This document shows positions 30,064 through 38,015 of a stretch of 64,000 nt of DNA, in pieces. Each line of letters starts with the position of its first letter. The first letter of the stretch is position 1. The stretch is from an uncultured SAR116 cluster alpha proteobacterium (lineage in GTDB: Bacteria; Pseudomonadota; Alphaproteobacteria; Puniceispirillales; Puniceispirillaceae). The notes below the pieces were generated by a model. The model ran no database searches, was not told the origin of the DNA, and worked only from the letters and a program-made list of their open reading frames with translations. The stretch is taken from assembly GCA_902596655.1 (NCBI GenBank), contig CACJUX010000001.1, forward strand, positions 1 through 64,000. The letters are read 5' to 3'. The position numbers were made by a program, and so were the translations under genes.

Positions 30064-30129
30064 CTAATGATCATTGCCTTATTGAATGTTGGCCAGCTCA
30101 TCATTTGGGGAAGGCTCTCTTAATGAAAA

Positions 30130-31209
30130 TCAGAGGACTTTTATAGAGTTTTTTATTACACTCTCTATTGGCGGTCTACTAGCAATCTCATCATACGAAC
30201 ATTTGACGTGGAGAAACAAAGCCCCCTTTTTTTCGTCAAAGAACTTAAGAGCGGTGGCAAAGTCTGCAACTTCAGTCACTATATTCTCAAAACATTCAAA
30301 TCCAGAGCCCCGTGCAATACTGAGGTAGTCAACATGACCTTGTTGTGTGGCCTGACCACCAGTACTTTTGTTAGATTCATTATCAAAATTGATATAACAA
30401 AGGTTAATGGCTGTTGCCTCCCTTCCACAAGTTGTCATCCCGCCCATATGCATCACAAACTCTGCATCACCACCGCAAACTATAACGTTATTGACACCGC
30501 TCTGAGCTATTCCGGAGGCCATACTCAATACCCCTCCCATATTTCCTGCCATGTAGAAATTTTTCGTATTGTTCATAAAAGAGTACATTTCTCGACAGGT
30601 ATGGCCTGTTGTACCAATAAAAATAGTGCTTGAGTGTTTGTAGAGGTCGTCGAGTTGAACTAAATATTCGCTTCGCCTCGGGTATTTTTTCAGATTTATC
30701 TGAAATTTTTTATCGAGACGTACCTCACTGAACGTACCTTTATTTAAAATTAAAATCGTGTCTTCTGTTTGACACAAATTTATTTGCTCTATCGAGTCTA
30801 GGAGGTTTTGAGAGAGCCTTTGTGGATTGTATCCATAGGCTTGAATTAAGTTTGGCAACTCCGTAGCTAAATGGGCATGTTGGATTTCGCTATCACCGTG
30901 CTTGTAACCGCGCCAGCTTATTATTATTGGGAATCTTATACTGTAAGGCTTTAAGAGACTGGTGATGCAACTTCCCATATTGGTGAGACCTGAAGATTGG
31001 GCGATCACTATGGGTTTACTACCACCTAGTGCCAAACCAGCGGCGTACGAGCATGCTACTGCCTCATTTGCACATGGTATATATTGTATCTCTCCGTTTG
31101 AATTGATAGCTGCATTTATCAGTGAGCTTGCAAAACTGCATGGAACTGTACAAAAGTGCGTGTAGCCCCGTTTTACCAAACATGAGATGAACTCCATTGT
31201 GTCGATCAT
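30130..31209 (-). CDS. ppd: Phosphonopyruvate decarboxylase (TPP-dependent)
   Basis: About 359 residues. Decarboxylates phosphonopyruvate to phosphonoacetaldehyde, the step that makes the PEP mutase reaction run forward. Features of the Ppd/sulfopyruvate decarboxylase group: N-terminal pyrimidine-binding part with GYTHFCTVPCSFASSL, IPCANEAVACSYAAGLALGG (the catalytic Glu) and QSSGLTNMGSCITSLL; C-terminal TPP-binding part with AGNMGGVLSMASGIA, CGGDAEFVMHMGGMTTCG and NFDNESNKSTGGQAT. The ATG at 31209 is preferred (upstream AGAGCAGG); a TTG at 31230 abuts the preceding stop. It sits directly after the cytidylyltransferase/transaminase fusion and PEP mutase, which fixes phosphonopyruvate and not sulfopyruvate as substrate. 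Confidence 0.9.
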   Translation of the reverse strand: MIDTMEFISCLVKRGYTHFCTVPCSFASSLINAAINSNGEIQYIPCANEAVACSYAAGLALGGSKPIVIAQSSGLTNMGSCITSLLKPYSIRFPIIISWRGYKHGDSEIQHAHLATELPNLIQAYGYNPQRLSQNLLDSIEQINLCQTEDTILILNKGTFSEVRLDKKFQINLKKYPRRSEYLVQLDDLYKHSSTIFIGTTGHTCREMYSFMNNTKNFYMAGNMGGVLSMASGIAQSGVNNVIVCGGDAEFVMHMGGMTTCGREATAINLCYINFDNESNKSTGGQATQQGHVDYLSIARGSGFECFENIVTEVADFATALKFFDEKKGALFLHVKCSYDEIASRPPIESVIKNSIKVL

Positions 31210-31230
31210 TAAACAGACCTGCTCTTGCAA

Positions 31231-32538
31231 TTACAGGGTGTGTACACTTATTCGTTGATCCAAATAATTAATTTCTTGGTGTATTTCGCCAAAATGACAA
31301 ATGACAGATCCAGGTAAAATAGAACGAGGTGAATACAGGACAATATCATCGTCATTTTTCGATACCAAGCCATTCAAATAAGTACAGAGCAATGGTTGAC
31401 CTTCCTCTCTTTCAATGAAGGCTCCAAATTTATTCATTACTAGGTCTTTACTAGTTTTTACGCGTTTTCTTAGAACTGGGTGTATGTCTATGACGTTATA
31501 AAGCGAAGCGATCGCGTGGTAGGGTCCGGTGACTAGGGAATTTTTGTGCGTTTCGATGTTGAAATAAAAGCTATCACTTTTTTTCGTCTCTAAACCTTCT
31601 TTATGAGCAATAAAACAACCACCAGTCAAACCAAATAAACCTTTGCATGAACTAAATGCTGTGAGGTCAGCTAGATGGTGATTATTTTCCAAACCAATTG
31701 ATCCAGTGGCATCAACAAACAATTTAGCGCCCAAATCATAAGTTAAATTTTTAATTGCCTTCAAGTCACTCAAAAATGCTGTACTCGTCTCGGTGTAGGC
31801 GCACGCAACCCAGTCAAAATTTCCGCTTACACTGAACGCATCTTTATATTCAACAACAGTAACATGACAACACGATGGCAGTAATTTCTGTATCCTATCA
31901 CTATAATACCCTGTGTTAATCAGAAGCACTTTGCCCGATAAGAAGCTATGGGCCGCAAGTTCAATAGCAAAAGTTGCAGATCCTTGAGCTGCGATGACAT
32001 GATCTTGACCGCTAATTTTTTTTATCCAGTCTTTCACTATATTTGACACCAAAGTGAATTCATCGTCACCCCGACCGAAATATGGTTTAAGACCTTGAAG
32101 GTTTTCGTGCAATATGACTGCCGGGCCTGGTGTAAGCATCAGCTTTTTGTTATTGGTATTTGTGTAAGCTCTTATAGCTTCTGCTCTGATAGAGGAGCTA
32201 CTTATGTTCTTGGTCCTTGGCAGCACTATAACCTTTTCCGATGAGACAGAGTTATTGTTGTCTTCACCATGGACTAAAAAATCTATATTGTTTGACGCAA
32301 GGACCTCGTCCGTTATTAACCATGGTGTTGGGACAACTTCTACAACGTCTTGAATTGCAAGCAAAATTTCTCTTCTGGCGGCAAAATCAATTTCAGGTGT
32401 ATAGCCCTTTACCTTCAAGACTTCGTTATCAGTAGTCAATCCAATAACAACATCTCCATATTCTGCAGCTTTTTTAATTAACCTTATGTGACCATGGTGG
32501 ATCAACGTAGCTGACATGTCGAGCATTACCCTAGCCAA
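31231..32538 (-). CDS. Fusion: TagD-type cytidylyltransferase + 2-aminoethylphosphonate transaminase
   Basis: About 435 residues with two enzyme domains. Residues 1-125 are a glycerol-3-phosphate-cytidylyltransferase-like domain: HHGH at 14-17 (the HxGH motif), GLTTDNEV, and PRTKNISSSSIR at 107-118, equivalent to the RTxGISTT signature of TagD. Residues from about 135 are a class V aminotransferase of the PhnW type: LTPGPAVILHENL, AAQGSATFAIELAAH, FVDATGSIG and FSSCKGLFGLTGG with Lys about 299 as the PLP lysine. Predicted role: phosphonoacetaldehyde to 2-aminoethylphosphonate, then CMP-activation with CTP. The TTG start at 32538 follows AAAGGA at good spacing and lies 4 bp after the PEP mutase stop; Met5 is an alternative. 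Confidence 0.85.
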   Translation of the reverse strand: MARVMLDMSATLIHHGHIRLIKKAAEYGDVVIGLTTDNEVLKVKGYTPEIDFAARREILLAIQDVVEVVPTPWLITDEVLASNNIDFLVHGEDNNNSVSSEKVIVLPRTKNISSSSIRAEAIRAYTNTNNKKLMLTPGPAVILHENLQGLKPYFGRGDDEFTLVSNIVKDWIKKISGQDHVIAAQGSATFAIELAAHSFLSGKVLLINTGYYSDRIQKLLPSCCHVTVVEYKDAFSVSGNFDWVACAYTETSTAFLSDLKAIKNLTYDLGAKLFVDATGSIGLENNHHLADLTAFSSCKGLFGLTGGCFIAHKEGLETKKSDSFYFNIETHKNSLVTGPYHAIASLYNVIDIHPVLRKRVKTSKDLVMNKFGAFIEREEGQPLLCTYLNGLVSKNDDDIVLYSPRSILPGSVICHFGEIHQEINYLDQRISVHTL

Positions 32539-32542
32539 AACT

Positions 32543-33778
32543 CTAATCCTTTGAAGTGATTGCTGTGTAGGGGATTTTGGCTTGAGATACCATCTCCAAA
32601 AGACTCGCATCTGGGTTGGCTTTTTCCAGCAGAGACAATAATAAATCGGCCTGTAAATTTATTATCCCAGCAAATTGGTCATCTAAAAAAAGCAATCCGC
32701 CTGCATCAAGATTTTGGAACACAATGTTTTCTATGTCCGCATATGCAACAGTGACATGTTCTGTATGAATGTGCGGCAAGGCCGCCATCAATGAATGGGT
32801 CTCGCCAAGTGAAGAAGTAATCTCAACACGATTAGCTTTATCAAAACTACTAGCGTCAAGTAAACATTCTGCATCAACTACAAAAATCATAGAAAAAAAA
32901 TCATCTCGTCGATCAATGAAGCGTTTTGTTACCAGATCGTCATCAAGTAAAAAATTTCCATTCTTGTCAGGTTTTGCCCCTAAAACGACTAATGTCTTGT
33001 GGCCCTGGGGCTCATAGTCCCCAACTCTCTCAAGTATTGGTTGAAATTCACATGGCTCACTCAATAAGTCAGCTAAACTTTTCTGGCTGAATGACTTTCT
33101 TATAAAGGAAGAACAAATGTTGCCTAGAATGCTGAAATCTGCGAGTGAGTCAAAGTCACCTCGAACTACCTGGTCAAGATATTTTGTCGGAATAATACCT
33201 GTATGAAGCTCATCCTTTTTCAGTATTTCGAGAGACTCCTTTAATAGTGAAGTGTCTGAATTGCCACCCCAATGAATAACAACACCATCCGCGCCCGCCT
33301 CTGAGGAACGTCTTGCAATATCACATGTTACCGCAACGTCTTTAGAAGTAGCTAAATATTCATTCCTCGCGATTACCTCTAGTTCAGGCACTTCTTTTTT
33401 GACTTTATTGATTAAACGGCAAAACTCCTCTGGCGTGCTAAGGACCATAGTATCTGGTGTTAAGCTATTTACTTTTGGAAAACGTTTAGATTCCACCACT
33501 ATTGTATTACAACCTGCATAAAAAAGTTCTTTTGCAACCACGGCCGCTATGCTTGGCTCGTTAAAAAGCATATCGACATCTACAATAATTTTTTTCTGAC
33601 TTTGCAATCTTAAACGGCGAACAAAATCAACATAAACAGTCCACGGTAATGTGCAATTATCAGCATAGCCGCGTTGCCAGGACTGAGTTAAACTACTTAC
33701 CCAATAACCAGCGCAGTCCGGGTCTAATTCGAGAAACTCGGTTGCCCAAACTTCAGGGATTTCAGTGTAGTAGATCAT
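32543..33778 (-). CDS. Phosphoenolpyruvate phosphomutase with an extra C-terminal NTase-like domain
   Basis: About 411 residues. PEP mutase forms the C-P bond by rearranging phosphoenolpyruvate to phosphonopyruvate. The N-terminal isocitrate-lyase-like barrel has YWVSSLTQS (25-33), RGYADN with Asp40, IIVDVDM with Asp67 and Asp69, and VESKRFPKVNSL with Glu96, Lys102, Asn104; this matches the diagnostic EDKxFPKxNS except that Asp is Ser. VIARNEYLATS and SEAGADGVVIHWGG follow. Residues about 240-411 look like a worn nucleotidyltransferase: LVVLGAKPDKNG, GETHSLMAALPHI and VAYADIENIVF. The ATG at 33778 has a near-perfect GAGGTG site. It starts the phosphonate genes, 16 bp after the CDP-alcohol transferase. 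Confidence 0.88.
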   Translation of the reverse strand: MIYYTEIPEVWATEFLELDPDCAGYWVSSLTQSWQRGYADNCTLPWTVYVDFVRRLRLQSQKKIIVDVDMLFNEPSIAAVVAKELFYAGCNTIVVESKRFPKVNSLTPDTMVLSTPEEFCRLINKVKKEVPELEVIARNEYLATSKDVAVTCDIARRSSEAGADGVVIHWGGNSDTSLLKESLEILKKDELHTGIIPTKYLDQVVRGDFDSLADFSILGNICSSFIRKSFSQKSLADLLSEPCEFQPILERVGDYEPQGHKTLVVLGAKPDKNGNFLLDDDLVTKRFIDRRDDFFSMIFVVDAECLLDASSFDKANRVEITSSLGETHSLMAALPHIHTEHVTVAYADIENIVFQNLDAGGLLFLDDQFAGIINLQADLLLSLLEKANPDASLLEMVSQAKIPYTAITSKD

Positions 33779-33794
33779 GTGACACCTCAGTATT

Positions 33795-34583
33795 CTAATC
33801 GTATCGAATAGCACGCCTAGATAGAACAAAAATTTTCAAAAAGAGATCTAGGATATGCACATATAAACCTAAAAATAGAAAAATGGTTACTTTGTCTACT
33901 AGGATAAAAATAAAGAAAAATGGAATCTGAAAACCAACGAGAGAAGATAAATTTGTCCGCAAAAACCAGAGGAACGCCCGTATTTTGAGCCAATAAGTAG
34001 GCAGTGCCTCTCTATCACTAACATTCACCGATTTTCTAGAGCCTGTCTCGCCGTTGTTAACACTTAGCAAAAGGCCAAAGATATCTCGAAGTAGTAACGC
34101 AAGCAGAATACACATACCGATATTTAAATAATTCATTGAGGTGATTTTCATTATGACATCGTAAAAGTTTCCGGGGTTTCCGGATGTCGCCTCCAGAGAA
34201 GCTAAGACCGCTACTGACAGCCAAAAGCAAACACACGCAAAATAATAGCCCATGTCATCAAGCAAGGCTCCAAATGTACTAGATATGCGAAAATGGCGAG
34301 CAACAATTCCATCAACACAATCACCCAAAAGCCAAAGATGAAAACAAAAAGCACAAACCAACGAAAACCCAATACCATTTCCAAATGAAAGGAAAAATCC
34401 CAACAAAGCAAAAGCTATAGATATCAATGTGATAATGTTTGGGGGCACTCGAAAACAAATCATTAACTTGGCTATCACAAAAAATTGTTTCCTAGATACC
34501 CATCCCATCCAGAAATATTGGTCATCATGAATATGTTTCTGTTCGGGATAAGCATTAACAAAATCTTCTTTATTAAATTCCAT
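33795..34583 (-). CDS. CDP-alcohol phosphatidyltransferase family protein, variant catalytic motif
   Basis: A 262-residue membrane protein with about six helices and the CDP-alcohol phosphotransferase motif in GDCVDGIVARHF...FGALLDDMGYY. The expected D-x2-DG-x2-AR-x8-G-x3-D-x3-D is present except that the last Asp, the usual general base, is Tyr. Members transfer a phospho-alcohol from a CDP- or CMP-activated donor to a lipid or sugar hydroxyl. Its position next to PEP mutase and the CyT-transaminase fusion suggests transfer of 2-aminoethylphosphonate from CMP-AEP to a glycan or diacylglycerol-like acceptor. ATG 34583 chosen over the TTG at 34595. Confidence 0.82.
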   Translation of the reverse strand: MEFNKEDFVNAYPEQKHIHDDQYFWMGWVSRKQFFVIAKLMICFRVPPNIITLISIAFALLGFFLSFGNGIGFSLVCAFCFHLWLLGDCVDGIVARHFRISSTFGALLDDMGYYFACVCFWLSVAVLASLEATSGNPGNFYDVIMKITSMNYLNIGMCILLALLLRDIFGLLLSVNNGETGSRKSVNVSDREALPTYWLKIRAFLWFLRTNLSSLVGFQIPFFFIFILVDKVTIFLFLGLYVHILDLFLKIFVLSRRAIRYD

Positions 34584-34622
34584 GTGGATTCCCAAACTTT
34601 GGATTCAGAAATATTTGACCCG

Positions 34623-35807
34623 CTATAAGTATATATTATCGCAAAGCCAGTCACATTGATTTTCAAAATTATGGCTCTTGTGAATTAAAGCGGACGCATT
34701 ACTTCCGAGTAAATGCATTCGATTTTTGTTTTCGAGCAACTCGCAAACAGCTGCGGAATATTGATGGGCATCGTAGCGATCAACTATTATAGCTGTCCGA
34801 TTATTTTTCCAAACTCTACAGTCGACCCACTCTTGTGACACTAATATTGGCACAGCATTAAAGGCCATGGCCTCCAAGCAAGCGCTGGGCATACCCTCAC
34901 GTCGCGACGGAAATGCAAAGACGTCGGCAACATGGTAAATCTCAAATACTTTTTCATGTTCAAGGTTCCCAGTAAAAAACACACGCTTAATTGAATTTGA
35001 TGTTAAGAAATTTTTCATATGAGAAATGAAAAGATCATTTTCAGGAAAATCTGGGAGATGCAAAGGTCCAACGATTATAAGAGAGGCATTATTACTTTGT
35101 TTTTCAATGAGGCGCCAGCTTTCAAGTAAGAAGTCAACGCCTTTACGCGAGCAAACAAACCCAGAAAAACAAACTATCGGTCCCGTCAGCGGAATATTAA
35201 ATCGGTTCTCCAAAGATTTCCTTACTTTCCGTTTATTCTTCTGTTTTATTTGACCAATAACGGATGGCAAAACTGCATTTGGGAAATAGTGCTGCTCAAT
35301 GCCCAAACTATTTGCGACATGGATGGAAGATTTTTCTATTTCATTTGACAAAGCTAAATAGGCGTCAGCTTTTTTGACTATAAATTTTCTTAATCGTGAC
35401 GAAGTAGCTGTCTGTAAATCGTCTTGCCCCATAAGGGACGAATGAAGTACCATTTTTTTGAAAAAAAGAAATCCTAATAAAATTACGACAAGAGTCCGCT
35501 TTTGGATTCCAATGAAATGAATATTTTTCCATTTTTTGAAATTTTTTAGAAAAAAAATAAATAATTTGCAGAGTGCAAATAAAAAAATAGACGGGTTGCC
35601 AGTAGGTAAAAATATTCTGGTAACTGTGCCAACAGGAGTGGTTGTCGGCGAGATAACTTTGTTATCTAAAATAAGCATCTGCACATCTACATTTTTGGCG
35701 CTAAGGCAATCTCGGTAAACTTTCGCCTTCTTCGCGGGGCCACCGTATTCTGGATAGTATTGACCCGCAACTATTAGCACCCCTTTTTTTGTTTGTGGTG
35801 TCGTCAT
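34623..35807 (-). CDS. Glycosyltransferase family 4 (GT-B)
   Basis: A 394-residue GT4 enzyme: GVLIVAGQYYPEYGGPAKKA at the N-terminus, a hydrophobic patch near residues 80-115, IVCFSGFVCSRKGVDFLLES, SLIIVGPLHLPD, VFFTGNLEHEKVFEIYHVAD and FAFPSRREGMPSACLEAMAF with the E-x7-E type motif. Donor and acceptor unknown. Its ATG overlaps the stop of the upstream gene (ATGA), so the two are translationally coupled. It is 39 bp before the CDP-alcohol transferase and is likely part of the same transcript. Confidence 0.88.
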   Translation of the reverse strand: MTTPQTKKGVLIVAGQYYPEYGGPAKKAKVYRDCLSAKNVDVQMLILDNKVISPTTTPVGTVTRIFLPTGNPSIFLFALCKLFIFFLKNFKKWKNIHFIGIQKRTLVVILLGFLFFKKMVLHSSLMGQDDLQTATSSRLRKFIVKKADAYLALSNEIEKSSIHVANSLGIEQHYFPNAVLPSVIGQIKQKNKRKVRKSLENRFNIPLTGPIVCFSGFVCSRKGVDFLLESWRLIEKQSNNASLIIVGPLHLPDFPENDLFISHMKNFLTSNSIKRVFFTGNLEHEKVFEIYHVADVFAFPSRREGMPSACLEAMAFNAVPILVSQEWVDCRVWKNNRTAIIVDRYDAHQYSAAVCELLENKNRMHLLGSNASALIHKSHNFENQCDWLCDNIYL

Positions 35808-37195
35808 GCGGTTTTTGACAAAAAAGCTACTATTTCGCTAGCTGTTCGTCGAAAAGCATTACCATCGACATCGCCACATTCAAATTTGACCGCTTTTCGT
35901 CTTCGGTTAGCATGAAGGTTTGGTTTTACAAAATAATCAACACACAAACTAACCAAGCTATCCATGTCTGGTGGCACTGGTAAATTACTCTCAGCCAATA
36001 GTTTCTGTTGATGTAAAAAACGTATAACCTCCTTACTGTTAATGCTTCTTTTTGAGAAGCAGGAATTAGGGTCATCAAAACCAACCAAAATAACCGGCGT
36101 TTCACTCAAGCATGCGTCTATGGTTAAGGTGGATAAAAAACTAATCACCACATCAGAGTGGTAAATTAATTCGGCTAGATTAGTAACATCTGATTTATCA
36201 ACACTCACTGGTAAAGTCTGGGATACAGTCTCCGGCACGTGAAAGTATAGTTGCGGGTATTTCGACTGTAGACGATTCAGTTTTTCAAAAGAGGGCCCTT
36301 CACTATATCCACTAATCACCTGGGGATGTGGTCTGACAACAAATTGAATATCACCAACTTCTTGTGACTGAAGTTTTTCCATAAATTCTTCTAAAAACCA
36401 CTCAAAATCAGGATAATAACTATCGGTAGAGCCGCCCAAAAACACTGTCTTCTTGCTTTCACAAAGGCCAAATTTATTTAACACGGATTTTCTGCCCTTG
36501 AAGGTTTTTTTCCCAGCATATATGTCGTGATAAGCGGATCCTGTTACCTTAATTTTTTCTTCCGAAATATTGTGATATTTTATCAACTCTTTTTTGTTTT
36601 CATCGTTCCATACCAAAAAAAGGTCAGGATGTTTTAACAGGCAGATGGTTTTAGAACTCGGATGATCCCAACTTTCAATGATAACAATTACTCGTTTTTT
36701 TAGCTTTTGGGCCGCACGGATTAACATCTGCGGCTCTTGGTGAATTGTACTTAAAACCAAAATAGCATCGAAGTTGTGTCTTTTAATTAGATCGACATAA
36801 TTTTTGTCAAAGAAAATAAGATAATCCAACAGAAGGAATAGCTTCTTTAGAATGGAATATTTCTTACACAACGTTTCAACCAGGCATACTAAATTATATC
36901 GCCACTTTGAATCTTTTTTTAATCTTGCCATACGGACCTCGTCAGACACTGTTTTAGCAGCGTAAAAGGAAACGTTACGGCGTAAAAAATCTGTCTTTGC
37001 GAAAGCCTTTCTATAGATTTCGTTTGATTTGAAAGCAGTAAATTTGCCTGCCATTTTTTCCTTGAAATAAGGTTCTTCAGCATTTGGCGAAATTACGCTA
37101 ACGTCGACGCTACTATTCCGTAACTCTTCCATCACACCACAATGCAGCATTTTTCGCATGTGCCAGCCATGGCTTAAACAAATCAGCAATTTCAT
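35804..37195 (-). CDS. GT-B type glycosyl/glycerophosphotransferase-like protein
   Basis: A 463-residue soluble protein whose C-terminal half resembles surface-carbohydrate GT-B enzymes and CDP-glycerol glycerophosphotransferases: VFLGGSTDSYYPDFEW, IQFVVRPHPQVISG, and HSDVVISFLSTLTIDACLSETPVILV. The N-terminal half starts MKLLICLSHGWHMRKML and contains VIVIIESWDHPSSK. The exact reaction cannot be assigned. The context (neuABC upstream, GT and phosphonate genes downstream) suggests addition of a nonulosonic acid or another repeat-unit sugar. Confidence 0.65.
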   Translation of the reverse strand: MKLLICLSHGWHMRKMLHCGVMEELRNSSVDVSVISPNAEEPYFKEKMAGKFTAFKSNEIYRKAFAKTDFLRRNVSFYAAKTVSDEVRMARLKKDSKWRYNLVCLVETLCKKYSILKKLFLLLDYLIFFDKNYVDLIKRHNFDAILVLSTIHQEPQMLIRAAQKLKKRVIVIIESWDHPSSKTICLLKHPDLFLVWNDENKKELIKYHNISEEKIKVTGSAYHDIYAGKKTFKGRKSVLNKFGLCESKKTVFLGGSTDSYYPDFEWFLEEFMEKLQSQEVGDIQFVVRPHPQVISGYSEGPSFEKLNRLQSKYPQLYFHVPETVSQTLPVSVDKSDVTNLAELIYHSDVVISFLSTLTIDACLSETPVILVGFDDPNSCFSKRSINSKEVIRFLHQQKLLAESNLPVPPDMDSLVSLCVDYFVKPNLHANRRRKAVKFECGDVDGNAFRRTASEIVAFLSKTA

Positions 37196-37245
37196 ATCTG
37201 AATTCCTTAGTAGACCGATGCCGCCATAATTTTGAGACTTATCCT

Positions 37246-37968
37246 TCAGCTGCGAGTCAAATCTTCCGGAACTACTAATTTGTTATTTAATTGGTATTCC
37301 AAATAGCGTAAGTTCTCCATGGTATCTAAGTTTAGACTGCGCGATTCCGGCATTACGTATGGCATAGTAGCTGTTGAAAAAAAAGTATTATATTTGTAAA
37401 TGCTTTCGACCTTTGTGATATAAAAAGCTCCATTAAGCCTGTACAGTTTTTGGAGTTGTTGCCTTGGCACGTGTGAATTTTTATTCAAGTAGCTTTTTAG
37501 CCAACCGCCTTCAATTGTCTGGAGTTTTTCCGGATGTTCGCCTGTGTATTCACATACGCTGACCATTGACATGGCGCGTTGACTATTATTTGCGAAGGCT
37601 TCAATAAATTTTTTTAGATCTTTAGATGTCCTTAGTGGTGTTGAGACTTGCACAAGAATAACGTAGCCAGTTCTTAAATTCATTTCGTCGAGACAGTGCT
37701 TAATTACGTCAATGGAAGACGCATTGTCTGTGGCAAGTTCCTTAGGTCTGAGACTCTTCGATGAAACATCGAATTGTTTCGCCAACCGTTGCATCTCCTC
37801 GTCGTCAGTGGAAACCATAATCCTATCTATCAGAGGACATTTCTTACAAACCCTGATAGCTCTCTCCAACAGACTTATGCCATCAAGCTTATAAAGGTTT
37901 TTCTTTGGAATACCTTTTGATCCTGACCTAGCGGGAATGACTGCTACGACATTCTTATTATGTATCAT
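37246..37968 (-). CDS. neuA: CMP-nonulosonic acid synthetase (NeuA/LegF/PseF family), copy 1
   Basis: A 240-residue cytidylyltransferase that activates a sialic-type nine-carbon acid with CTP. Motifs: VVAVIPARSGSKGIPKKNL, DRIMVSTDDEEMQRLA, RPKELATDNASSIDVI, a VQVSTPLRTSKDL segment in place of the common LQPTSPLR, and RLNGAFYI. The last gene of neuC-neuB-neuA (47 bp after neuB). Whether the product is CMP-Neu5Ac, -legionaminic or -pseudaminic acid cannot be told from the sequence. Confidence 0.88.
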   Translation of the reverse strand: MIHNKNVVAVIPARSGSKGIPKKNLYKLDGISLLERAIRVCKKCPLIDRIMVSTDDEEMQRLAKQFDVSSKSLRPKELATDNASSIDVIKHCLDEMNLRTGYVILVQVSTPLRTSKDLKKFIEAFANNSQRAMSMVSVCEYTGEHPEKLQTIEGGWLKSYLNKNSHVPRQQLQKLYRLNGAFYITKVESIYKYNTFFSTATMPYVMPESRSLNLDTMENLRYLEYQLNNKLVVPEDLTRS

Positions 37969-38015
37969 GGTTGAACTTCATTTCAACAAAGCTTCTTGGC
38001 AACACTAAACTAACT

